Assembly: GCF_003001935.1 (NCBI RefSeq)
Contig: NZ_PVNG01000035.1
Coordinates: 1 to 64,000 of the forward strand
Reading direction: 5' to 3'
DNA: 64,000 nucleotides
Source of the DNA: Nonomuraea fuscirosea
GTDB taxonomy: Bacteria > Actinomycetota > Actinomycetes > Streptosporangiales > Streptosporangiaceae
Shown here: positions 35,162-42,955 of the stretch, in pieces
Numbering within the stretch: the stretch's first letter is position 1
How the letters are laid out: the number at the start of each line of letters is the position of its first letter
Program-made: the position numbers and the translations under genes
The notes under the pieces: generated by a model
The model's database searches: none
What the model was told of the DNA's origin: nothing
The model's input: the letters and a program-made list of their open reading frames with translations, nothing else

Positions 35162-35224
35162 CGGACATGTGCCGATGGAACCCTCGCGGGAGGCCGGACA
35201 GGTGCCGCCGAATCCCCTCACGGG
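35162..35224 (-). repeat. two 33-bp copies starting on the uronate dehydrogenase stop codon
   Basis: CGGACA-TGTGCCG...CCCTCGCGGG (35162-35190) and CGGACA-GGTGCCG...CCCCTCACGGG (35195-35224) are spaced 33 bp. The TCA in the second (35218-35220) is the minus-strand TGA stop of the gene; the first copy is outside the gene. Confidence 0.7.
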
Positions 35225-36144
35225 TGGCTGTGCGGGTCGGCCGCCCCGAGGAGAGGGGAATCGTCCTTCAGCTCGGTGCGCCAGCTGCGCTTGGGCTGCC
35301 AGCCGAGCAGGCGCTCCGCCTTGGCGGTCGAGAAGGCGGGCGCGGTGCCGGTGAGCCCGGCCGCGAACGGCTCGGTGCCGGGCACGACCTGGGGGAGCAG
35401 GTCCGCCAGCGGCTTCCTGGCCAGCGCGTCGGCGGCGCCGGCGAAGAAGATCTCGCCGTTCGGCAGCTCGGGCAGCGCCTCGCTGAGCACGCCGATCATC
35501 TCGGCGGCGTCGCGCGAGTCGATGTAGTTGAACAGCGACACCCCGCCCAGCTCGGGCCGGTCGAGCCGCTCCCGCACCGTGTGACCGGCCTGCGTCGGCG
35601 CGCCCGCCCACTCCTCGGGCGGGATCACGAAGCACGGCCGCACCGCGGCCAGCTTGGTCTTCCCCGCGCGGGCGAAGGCCCGCATCGTCTGCTCGGCGGT
35701 CACCTTGGACAGGTTGTACGCGTTCCACGGCAGAACAGGATGTTCCTCATCGATCGGCAGGTACTGCGGCGCCCAGCCGCCCGGCGCGCCGTACCCCATG
35801 ACGGTGGGACTGCTGGCCACCACCACGCCGGGCACGCCCAGGGCCACCGCCGCCTCGCACACGTTGAACGCGAGCCGGGTGTTGACCTTGAAGATGACCG
35901 ATTCGGGGTAACTGAACGGGGTGGCGATCGCGGCGAGGTGGATCACCGACTCCGGCCGGAACCTGGCGATCACCTCGAACGTCTCACCCGTGTCGGTGAG
36001 ATCGGCCGGTAACGTGACGGCCGCCTCCGCCGGGGTGCCCGGGGCGCGGTCCACGCCGATGACCTCGTGCCCGGCCGCCGCGAGCGTGCTGACCACGCTG
36101 CGGCCGAGGCGTCCTGCGCTTCCGGTGACGAGGACTCTGCTCAC
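35218..36144 (-). CDS. NAD-dependent epimerase/dehydratase family, uronate dehydrogenase-like
   Basis: 308 aa from GTG 36144 with GAAGGAG nine bases upstream; the frame opens at 36180. Extended SDR: nucleotide loop VTGSAGRLGRSV, VIGVDRAP, and catalytic YNLSK preceded by SSPTVMGYG. Uronate dehydrogenases of this family oxidise galacturonate or glucuronate to the aldarolactone, which would feed the enolase-superfamily enzyme and KdgD downstream. First gene of the minus-strand catabolic operon. Confidence 0.75.
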   Translation of the reverse strand: MSRVLVTGSAGRLGRSVVSTLAAAGHEVIGVDRAPGTPAEAAVTLPADLTDTGETFEVIARFRPESVIHLAAIATPFSYPESVIFKVNTRLAFNVCEAAVALGVPGVVVASSPTVMGYGAPGGWAPQYLPIDEEHPVLPWNAYNLSKVTAEQTMRAFARAGKTKLAAVRPCFVIPPEEWAGAPTQAGHTVRERLDRPELGGVSLFNYIDSRDAAEMIGVLSEALPELPNGEIFFAGAADALARKPLADLLPQVVPGTEPFAAGLTGTAPAFSTAKAERLLGWQPKRSWRTELKDDSPLLGAADPHSHP

Positions 36145-36165
36145 CGTGAGGGGCTCCTTCAAGAC

Positions 36166-36179
36166 TGCAAACAGTTGCA
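36166..36179. promoter_or_regulatory. LacI-type operator (udh-like operon)
   Basis: TGCAAACAGTTGCA, TGCAA-N4-TTGCA dyad, 22 bases before the uronate-dehydrogenase-like start. Same pattern as three further sites at 36296, 37285 and 37395 around the LacI gene. Confidence 0.65.
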
Positions 36180-36267
36180 CTAAACCTTCGGGTCAGCAAG
36201 GGTGAGGCGTCAAGAGGTGATTTCGTCACCGGCCGTCTAGCTGGGGGTTCCCGGCGAGGTCGGGCGG

Positions 36268-36309
36268 CAAGCGCTTTCACCGACTTCCCAGTGTCTGCAA
36301 GCGGTTGCG
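36268..36309. promoter_or_regulatory. LacI-type operators before the LacI gene
   Basis: A CAAGCGCTTTC element (36268-36278) and TGCAAGCGGTTGCG (36296-36309) lie 15 to 56 bases before the LacI start, consistent with autoregulation. Confidence 0.6.
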
Positions 36310-36323
36310 TTAGGGTGTGCGAC

Positions 36324-37277
36324 GTGACAGTGACGATTCGTGATGTGGCCAGAGCGTCCGGGGTCCATGTGTCGACCGTGTCCCGGACCTTCTCCGCGCC
36401 CCACATGGTGAACGCCGCCACCCGCTCCAGGGTGCTCACGGTGGCCGAGGAACTGGGGTACCGGCCCAACCGGGCGGCCAGGGCGCTCACGACCGGGCGC
36501 ACCCACAATCTCGGCCTGATCGTGGCCGACATCGCCAACCCGTTCTTCCCGCCGCTGATCAAGGCGGCCCACGCGGCGGCCCGCCAGCGCGACTACCACC
36601 TGTTCGTGGCCGACACCGACGAGGAGCCGGCCGCGGAGGAGGAGCTGGTGCAGGCGTTCTCCAAGCAGGTGGACGGCGTGGTGCTGTGCAGCCCGCGCTC
36701 GTCCAACAAGGCGCTCGAACGGCTGGCCGAGCGGGTGCCGTTCGTGGTGATCAACCGGCGGCTGCGCGGCGCGGCCACCGTGCTGATGGACGTGGGTCAC
36801 GGCGCCAGGCTGGCGGTCGAGCACCTGGCCGGGCTCGGCCACACCCGGGTCGCGCTGGTGTCGGGGCCGGCCGGCTCGTGGACGAGCGCCGAGATCCGCA
36901 CGGCCGCCGAGCAGGTGCCGGGCGTCGATCTCGTCGTCGTCGGCCCCAACGCGCCCACCGAGCGCGGCGGGTACGCCGCGGCGGCCCGCCTGCGGGACTC
37001 GGGGGTGACCGGCGTGCTGGCCTACAACGACCTGGTCGCGATCGGCCTCATCGAGGGGCTCGGCGACCTCGGGCTGAGCGTGCCGGGGGACGTGAGCGTG
37101 GTGGGCATCGACGATATCGTTCCCGGGCGGCTGAACCGGCCGAAGCTCACCACGGTCGCCATGCCCACGGCCGCCGCCGGGCGGCTGGCGGTCGATCTGC
37201 TCATCCAGGAGGTGACGGCCACCACGTCGCTGGAGACCCGCCTCGTCATCAGGGACTCCACCGCGGCTCCACGATAG
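36324..37277 (+). CDS. LacI-family regulator of the uronate/sugar region
   Basis: 317 aa from GTG 36324 (alternative GTG 36330). HTH: TIRDVARASGVHVSTVSRTFS, hinge YRPNRAARALTTGRT, then a periplasmic-binding-protein fold ending SVVGIDDIVPG and TRLVIRDST. Divergent from the udh-like operon and upstream of the ABC transporter, with TGCAA-N4-TTGCA-like dyads before all three units, so it probably represses all of them until a sugar-acid ligand binds. Confidence 0.92.
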   Translation: MTVTIRDVARASGVHVSTVSRTFSAPHMVNAATRSRVLTVAEELGYRPNRAARALTTGRTHNLGLIVADIANPFFPPLIKAAHAAARQRDYHLFVADTDEEPAAEEELVQAFSKQVDGVVLCSPRSSNKALERLAERVPFVVINRRLRGAATVLMDVGHGARLAVEHLAGLGHTRVALVSGPAGSWTSAEIRTAAEQVPGVDLVVVGPNAPTERGGYAAAARLRDSGVTGVLAYNDLVAIGLIEGLGDLGLSVPGDVSVVGIDDIVPGRLNRPKLTTVAMPTAAAGRLAVDLLIQEVTATTSLETRLVIRDSTAAPR

Positions 37278-37284
37278 CGGGCTC

Positions 37285-37298
37285 TGCAAACGGTTGTA
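37285..37298. promoter_or_regulatory. LacI-type operator downstream of the LacI gene
   Basis: TGCAAACGGTTGTA, eight bases after the LacI stop and about 185 bases before the transporter start. It may act with the site at 37395 by looping. Confidence 0.6.
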
Positions 37299-37394
37299 CT
37301 AAATCGGATCGTAACTCATCTGACTTATTGGCGGGACGGGCGTGCTAGCAGGGGAAACGCGGTCGCGATATATCGGTAACGGCTATGTAACGTC

Positions 37395-37443
37395 TGCAAA
37401 GGGTTGACGGAACTTTCCTGCCAGCTATAGGAAAGCGCTATCC
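37395..37443. promoter_or_regulatory. operator pair before the sugar ABC operon
   Basis: TGCAAAGGGTTGAC (37395-37408) matches one good half-site and a weaker one; GGAAAGCGCTATCC (37430-37443) is a near-perfect dyad of the general LacI/CcpA type. Both precede the permease start at 37470. Confidence 0.6.
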
Positions 37444-37469
37444 ATTCGCTTATTGCCGGAAGGTCCGTG

Positions 37470-38411
37470 ATGACTGAAGTTTCGGTGGCGAGCGGGCCGG
37501 CAGGTGGCGGCCACCGATCCACGCAACGGTCCCGCCGTGAGGCACGGGCCGCCTATCTCTTCCTGGCGCCCTGGTTCGTCGGCCTGCTCGTCATCACGAT
37601 CGGCCCGATCTTCGCCTCGCTCTACCTGTCGTTCACCGACTACAGCCTCCTGGAGGAGGCCAAGTGGGTCGGGCTCGACAACTACACCAAGATGTTCACC
37701 GAGGATCCGCGGTTCCTGAACTCGCTCCAGGTGACCACGATCTACGTGATCGTCTCGGTGCCGCTGCAACTGGCCTTCGCCCTCGCGCTGGCCCTGGTGC
37801 TCGACCGCGGGCTGCGCGGACTGCCCATCTACCGCTCGATCTTCTACCTGCCCTCGCTGCTCGGCGGCAGCGTCGCGATCGCGATCCTGTGGCGCAAGGT
37901 CTTCGGCGCCGACGGCCTGGTCAACGCGGTGCTGTCGGTCTTCGGCATCCAGGGGACCGGCTGGGTGGGTCACCCGGACTACGCGCTGGGCACGCTGATC
38001 CTCCTGCACGTGTGGACGTTCGGCGCGCCGATGATCATCTTCCTGGCCGGGCTGCGGCAGATCCCCAGCAGCTACTACGAGGCCGCCGCCGTGGACGGGG
38101 CCGGCGCGCTGCGCCAGTTCCGCTCCATCACGCTGCCGCTGCTGACACCGATCATCTTCTTCAACCTCGTGCTGGAGCTCATCAAGTCGTTCCAGTCGTT
38201 CACCCAGGCGTTCATCGTGAGCGGCGGCAGGGGCGGTCCGGCCGACTCCACCCTGTTCTACACGCTCTACCTCTATCTCCAGGGGTTCAAGAACTACGAC
38301 ATGGGCTACGCCGCCGCGATGGCCTGGGTCCTGCTGCTGATCATCGCCGGGCTGACCGGGGTGAACTTCCTCGCTTCCAAGTATTGGGTCTTCTATGGCG
38401 ACACGAAGTAG
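37470..38411 (+). CDS. sugar ABC transporter permease (first, MalF-like)
   Basis: 313 aa from ATG 37470; GGAAGG is six bases upstream. Six membrane helices beginning AAYLFLAPWFVGLLVITI, and the EAA loop YYEAAAVDGAGALRQFRSITLPLLTP. CUT1 family permease. Overlaps the second permease. No ATPase gene is in this operon, so a shared MsiK-type ATPase is expected. Confidence 0.93.
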   Translation: MTEVSVASGPAGGGHRSTQRSRREARAAYLFLAPWFVGLLVITIGPIFASLYLSFTDYSLLEEAKWVGLDNYTKMFTEDPRFLNSLQVTTIYVIVSVPLQLAFALALALVLDRGLRGLPIYRSIFYLPSLLGGSVAIAILWRKVFGADGLVNAVLSVFGIQGTGWVGHPDYALGTLILLHVWTFGAPMIIFLAGLRQIPSSYYEAAAVDGAGALRQFRSITLPLLTPIIFFNLVLELIKSFQSFTQAFIVSGGRGGPADSTLFYTLYLYLQGFKNYDMGYAAAMAWVLLLIIAGLTGVNFLASKYWVFYGDTK

Positions 38412-39261
38412 GCCGATCCCGGTGCTGTTCCGCCCGCTCAACGGCGGACCCGTGGTCAAGCACATTCTGCTGATCGGCTTCGGCCTGGTCATGCTCTATC
38501 CGCTGCTCTGGATGATCTCCAGTTCGCTCAAGCCGGAAGAGCTCATCTTCCGTGAGCCGGGACTGTGGCCGAGCCAGGTCACGACCGAGAACTACACCGA
38601 GGGCTGGTACGCGCTCAAGCACCCCTTCGGCTACTACCTGTGGAACTCCGCGGTGATCACCGTGCTGTCGGTGGTGGCGAACCTGGTGGCCTGCTCACTG
38701 GCGGCCTACGCCTTCGCCCGGCTGAACTTCCCGCTGAAGAAGCTCTGGTTCGCGATCATGCTCGGTACGATCATGCTGCCGTACCACGTGACGATCGTGC
38801 CGCAGTACATCATGTTCTCGAAGCTCGACCTGATCAACACGATCTGGCCGCTGGTCATGCCCAAGATCCTGGCCACCGACGCGTTCTTCATCTTCCTCAT
38901 GGTCCAGTTCATCCGCACGCTGCCGCGGGAGCTGGACGAGGCGGCGGAGATCGACGGCGCCGGCTACTGGCGCATCTTCATCAGGGTCGTCATGCCGCTG
39001 TGCATGCCGGCGCTGGCCACCACGGCGATCTTCACGTTCATCTGGACGTGGAACGACTTCCTCAGCCAGCTGCTGTATCTCAACAATCCCGATAATTTCA
39101 CCGTACCGGTAGCGTTGCGCACGTTCCTGGACGCCAGCAGCGACTCGTCGTGGGGCCCGATGTTCGCCATGTCGATCATCGCGCTCGGCCCCATCTTCGG
39201 GTTCTTCCTGGCAGGCCAGAAATACCTGATCCGTGGTGTGGCGACCACGGGCCTGAAGTAG
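38395..39261 (+). CDS. sugar ABC transporter permease (second, MalG-like)
   Basis: 288 aa, six helices, EAA loop LDEAAEIDGAGYWRIFIRVVMPLCMP. The 17-base overlap with the first permease indicates coupling. CUT1 family; together they form the channel for the binding protein that follows. Confidence 0.93.
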   Translation: MATRSRPIPVLFRPLNGGPVVKHILLIGFGLVMLYPLLWMISSSLKPEELIFREPGLWPSQVTTENYTEGWYALKHPFGYYLWNSAVITVLSVVANLVACSLAAYAFARLNFPLKKLWFAIMLGTIMLPYHVTIVPQYIMFSKLDLINTIWPLVMPKILATDAFFIFLMVQFIRTLPRELDEAAEIDGAGYWRIFIRVVMPLCMPALATTAIFTFIWTWNDFLSQLLYLNNPDNFTVPVALRTFLDASSDSSWGPMFAMSIIALGPIFGFFLAGQKYLIRGVATTGLK

Positions 39262-39307
39262 TTCGTCCACCCCCCAACAGAGAACATTCCCCCTAGGAGG
39301 TAGAGCC

Positions 39308-40597
39308 GTGAGCTCTGGCAAGAAGATGTGGTCGGCGGCCCTGCTCGCCACCGCTGTGCTGGCGGTCACCGCGGCCTGCGGCAGCGGCGGCGACGGCGGC
39401 GGCGAGACCGCCGACGGCAAGATCAAGCTGCGCTTCTCCTACTGGGGCAGCGACGCGCGGCAGAAGATGACCGAGGAGGCCATCAAGAAGTTCGAGGCGA
39501 AGAACCCGACGATCGACGTCGAGGGCGAGTTCTCGGACTGGGCCAGCTACTACGAGACGCTGTCCACGAAGGTCGCCGGCAGCGACGCGCCGGACGTCAT
39601 GAGCCTGGAGATCCGCGGCCTGCGCGAGTACGCCGAGCGCGGCACCCTGGCCGACCTGGCCAGCAAGGTCAACACCGCCGACGTCGACGCGAAGGTGCTG
39701 ACCACCGGCGCCATCGACGGCAAGCAGTTCGCCATCCCCACCGGCGTCAACGCCTTCTCGCTGCTGGTCAACAAGTCGCTGGTCGAGCAGGCCAAGGCGG
39801 AGCTGCCCGACGACAAGCAGTGGACCTGGGACGACTACATCGCCCTGTCCAACAAGGTCACCTCCGGCAGCGGCGGCAAGATCACCGGCACGCAGCTCAG
39901 CTGGAACCCGGCCTACCTGCAGATCTACGCCACGCAGAAGGGCGAGCAGTTCTACGCGGGCAACAAGCTCGGCCTGACGCCGGAGACCATCAAGGAATGG
40001 TGGTCGATCATGCAGAACCTGATCAAGGGCAAGGGCGCGCCCGACGCGGCCAAGAGCTCCGAGATCGGCGCCACCAGCATCGACCAGTCGCTGCTCGGCA
40101 CCAACACCGGCGCGATGGGCATGTGGTGGAGCAACCAGCTCGGCGCGGCGGCCAAGGCCTCGGGCTCGGAGCTCGACCTGCTGCGGATGCCGAAGATCAA
40201 GGGCGCCACCTCCGGCGGCATGTTCCTGCAGCCGGCCATGTTCTACAGCGCCTCGTCCAAGTCCGAGCACGCCGCCGAGGCGGCCAAGTTCATCGACTAC
40301 ATGATCAACGACCCCGAGGCGGGCGCGATCATCCTGAGCGATCGCGGCCTGCCCGCCAGCTCCAAGGTGCTCGCGGCGGTCAAGGACAAGCTGCCGGACG
40401 CCGACAAGAAGACGCTGGCCTTCCTCGACGAGGCCAAGGGCGAGCTCACCGACCCGCCCGCCGCGCCGCCGAAGGGCGCCAGCGCCATGGAGGACATCCT
40501 CACGCGCTACTCCGAGGAGGTCATGTTCGGCCGGATGACCCCCGACGACGCCGCGCAGAAGTTCATCACGGAGGCCAACGCCTCCATCGCCGGTTGA
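39308..40597 (+). CDS. sugar ABC transporter substrate-binding lipoprotein
   Basis: 429 aa from GTG 39308 with CTAGGAGGT upstream. Lipobox VTAAC-G, then a family 1 extracellular solute-binding fold (LRFSYWGSDARQKM, DWASYYETLSTKVAGSDAPDVMSLEIRGLREYAERGTLADL). Ligand probably an oligogalacturonide, uronate-containing oligosaccharide or other plant sugar, judged from neighbours only. Confidence 0.92.
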   Translation: MSSGKKMWSAALLATAVLAVTAACGSGGDGGGETADGKIKLRFSYWGSDARQKMTEEAIKKFEAKNPTIDVEGEFSDWASYYETLSTKVAGSDAPDVMSLEIRGLREYAERGTLADLASKVNTADVDAKVLTTGAIDGKQFAIPTGVNAFSLLVNKSLVEQAKAELPDDKQWTWDDYIALSNKVTSGSGGKITGTQLSWNPAYLQIYATQKGEQFYAGNKLGLTPETIKEWWSIMQNLIKGKGAPDAAKSSEIGATSIDQSLLGTNTGAMGMWWSNQLGAAAKASGSELDLLRMPKIKGATSGGMFLQPAMFYSASSKSEHAAEAAKFIDYMINDPEAGAIILSDRGLPASSKVLAAVKDKLPDADKKTLAFLDEAKGELTDPPAAPPKGASAMEDILTRYSEEVMFGRMTPDDAAQKFITEANASIAG

Positions 40598-40607
40598 TAG
40601 GAGAAGC

Positions 40608-41888
40608 ATGAGGTACGCGTTCGTCGGGCTCGGGCACCGCGCGCAGATGTACGTCGACGCGCTGCTCGGGGAGTGGCGCGACGCCGGCACCATCGTCGCC
40701 CTGTGCGACGTGAACCGAACCCGCATGGACTACTACGCCGAGCGGATCGGTCATGAGGTGCCACGCTTCGCGCCCGCGGAGTTCGGCAAGGCGCTCGAGC
40801 TCGCCGACGCGGTCATCGTCACCACCGTCGACGCCACGCACGCCACGTACGTGTGCGCGGCGCTCGACGCCGGGCGGGACGTCATCGTGGAGAAGCCGCT
40901 CACGATCGACGCCGACGGTTGCGCGGCCATCGCCGCGGCCGCCGAGCGCAGCTCCGGCAAGCTGATCGTAACCTTCAACTACCGTTACTCGCCGCGCAAC
41001 TCCGCCGTGCGCCGTCTGCTGATGGAGGGCGCGATCGGCGAGGTGACCTCGGTGCACTTCGAGTGGATGCTGGACACCATCCACGGCGCCGACTACTTCC
41101 GCCGCTGGCACCGCGGCCGGGCCAACTCCGGCGGGCTGCTGGTGCACAAGTCCACCCACCACTTCGACCTGATGAACTGGTGGCTCGGCTCGGCGCCGGA
41201 GATGGTCTTCGCGCAGACCGGGCTGCGTTTCTACGGCGCCGACAACGCCAGGAAGCGCGGTCTGGGCGAGCGTCCGGAGCGGGCCCAGGGCGCGCCGGGT
41301 CTGGGCACGGACCCGTACCTGCTGGACATCTCCAAGGACGAGCGGCTGCGGCGCCTCTACCTGGAGGCCGAGCACGAGGACGGCTACGTCCGCGACCAGG
41401 ACGTCTTCGGCGAGGGCATCGACATCGACGACAACATGTCGGTGATGGTCCGCTACGCCAACCGCGCCGTCATGACCTACTCCCTGCACGCCCACTCCCC
41501 GTGGGAGGGCTACCGGGTGGCCTTCAACGGCACGGCCGGGCGGCTGGAGCTGGACGTGGTGGAGCGGGAGTGGACGCCCCAGCACGCCGCCATCGACCCG
41601 AGCGCGGCCGCCAAGGAGCACGCGACCGGCTCCTCGGAGCGGCTCACGCTGCGCCGGCACTGGAGCGAGCCGGAGGAGGTGCCCATCGAGACCGGGGCCG
41701 GCGGGCACGGCGGCGGCGACCGGCTGCTGCTGAACGACGTCTTCCGCGGCCCCGACGGCGACCCGCTGGCCCGCCAGGCCGGCTACCGCGACGGCATCCG
41801 TAGCGTGCTGACCGGCCACGCGGCCAACGTCTCCGCCCGTACCGGGGCTCCCGTGCACCTCACGGACGGCGGTACGCGTGTTCGCTGA
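40608..41888 (+). CDS. Gfo/Idh/MocA family oxidoreductase
   Basis: 426 aa, ten bases after the binding-protein gene, with AGGAG. N-terminal Rossmann loop FVGLGHRAQMYV and VEKPLTI with the conserved Lys, C-terminal domain with NYRYSPRNSAVRRLL, HFEWMLDTIHGADYFRRWH and the HKSTHHFDLMNWW motif. Such enzymes oxidise sugar or uronic acid carbons with NAD(P). Longer than the typical 340-390 because of the ERPERAQGAPGLGTD insertion. The last 11 bases overlap the esterase gene. Confidence 0.9.
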   Translation: MRYAFVGLGHRAQMYVDALLGEWRDAGTIVALCDVNRTRMDYYAERIGHEVPRFAPAEFGKALELADAVIVTTVDATHATYVCAALDAGRDVIVEKPLTIDADGCAAIAAAAERSSGKLIVTFNYRYSPRNSAVRRLLMEGAIGEVTSVHFEWMLDTIHGADYFRRWHRGRANSGGLLVHKSTHHFDLMNWWLGSAPEMVFAQTGLRFYGADNARKRGLGERPERAQGAPGLGTDPYLLDISKDERLRRLYLEAEHEDGYVRDQDVFGEGIDIDDNMSVMVRYANRAVMTYSLHAHSPWEGYRVAFNGTAGRLELDVVEREWTPQHAAIDPSAAAKEHATGSSERLTLRRHWSEPEEVPIETGAGGHGGGDRLLLNDVFRGPDGDPLARQAGYRDGIRSVLTGHAANVSARTGAPVHLTDGGTRVR

Positions 41889-42918
41889 GCTGGAAGGGGT
41901 CGCGCGCACGCAGCTCGGCCTCTATCCCAGCCTGCCGGGGCCGGAGCTGGCCGCGGCGGCGCGCGAGGCCGCCGGGGTGCTCGACCTCGTGGCGGCCGAC
42001 GTGCGGGTCGAGCGCACCTGGACCGCGGACGGCCTGGACGGCGAGGAGCTGTCGTGGTCGGTGGGCTTCGGGCCGCGCACCCGCGCGTACCTGCTCAAGC
42101 CGGCGGGCGCGAATGGCCCGCTGCCCGGCGTGGTGGCGCTGCACTGCCACGCGGGGATGAAATGGGCCGGCAAGGAGAAGATCGCGGACGGGCCCGAGGG
42201 GCCGTCGCCCGAGGTGCGGCGGCTGCGGGAGGAGATCTACGGCGGGCGCGCCTTCGCCGGCGAGCTGGCCCGGCGCGGGTTCGCGGTGCTGGCCCACGAC
42301 GTGTTCGTGTGGGGCAGCCGCCGCTTCCCGCTGGACGTCCCGGACGGGCCGCTCAGCGAGGCCGACCGCTACGACCGGGCCGCCAGGGAGCACGAGCACG
42401 TCGTGGCCAAGCACTGCGCCGCGCTCGGCACCTCGTTCACCGGCGTCGTGGCGGGCGAGGACCTCGCGGCGGCGGCCTACCTGCGCTCGCGTCCCGACGT
42501 GAGCGTGGTCGGCTGCGCGGGCCTGTCGGGCGGCGGGCTGAGGGCCGCGCTGCTCGGCGCGTTCGACCCCGGCATCAGAGCGGTCGTGATCGCCGCGATG
42601 ATGTCCTGCTTCCGGGACATGCTCGGCGGGCACGTCGAGAAGCACACCTGGATGTTGTGGCCGCCCGGCCTGCCGCGGCTGGGCGACTACCCCGACCTGG
42701 CGGCCGCGCGCGCCCCCCGGCCGCTCATGGTCCAGTACGCCATGCGCGACGAGCTCTTCCCCGAGGACGGCATGCGCCGCGCCCACACCATCATCGGCGA
42801 CCGGTACGCGCAGGCTCCAGAGGCCTACGCGGCGGTCTTCGCCGACGTGCCGCACAGCTTCGACGTGCCCATGCAGGAGCGGGCCTTCGACTGGCTGGGC
42901 GAGCACCTGAAGGGCTGA
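41878..42918 (+). CDS. alpha/beta hydrolase, acetylxylan-esterase-like
   Basis: 346 aa, no signal peptide. Alpha/beta fold with strand ending VVALHCHAGMK, nucleophile elbow GCAGLSGGGLRA, Asp in RDELFPEDG and His in VPHSFDVPMQ. Related to the dienelactone/acetyl-xylan esterase-type hydrolases encoded with Gfo/Idh genes in plant-polysaccharide loci; probably removes an ester from an imported sugar. Last gene of the operon, followed by a strong hairpin. Confidence 0.82.
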   Translation: MFAELEGVARTQLGLYPSLPGPELAAAAREAAGVLDLVAADVRVERTWTADGLDGEELSWSVGFGPRTRAYLLKPAGANGPLPGVVALHCHAGMKWAGKEKIADGPEGPSPEVRRLREEIYGGRAFAGELARRGFAVLAHDVFVWGSRRFPLDVPDGPLSEADRYDRAAREHEHVVAKHCAALGTSFTGVVAGEDLAAAAYLRSRPDVSVVGCAGLSGGGLRAALLGAFDPGIRAVVIAAMMSCFRDMLGGHVEKHTWMLWPPGLPRLGDYPDLAAARAPRPLMVQYAMRDELFPEDGMRRAHTIIGDRYAQAPEAYAAVFADVPHSFDVPMQERAFDWLGEHLKG

Positions 42919-42950
42919 CCGCCGCCCGTTCCTGCCACGGGCGGCGGTCG
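42917..42950 (+). terminator. strong terminator between convergent operons
   Basis: GACCGCCGCCCG and CGGGCGGCGGTC pair perfectly over 12 bp with a 9-10-base loop, directly at the esterase stop and eight bases before the glpV stop on the other strand; probably works in both directions. Confidence 0.8.
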
Positions 42951-42955
42951 TCCGC

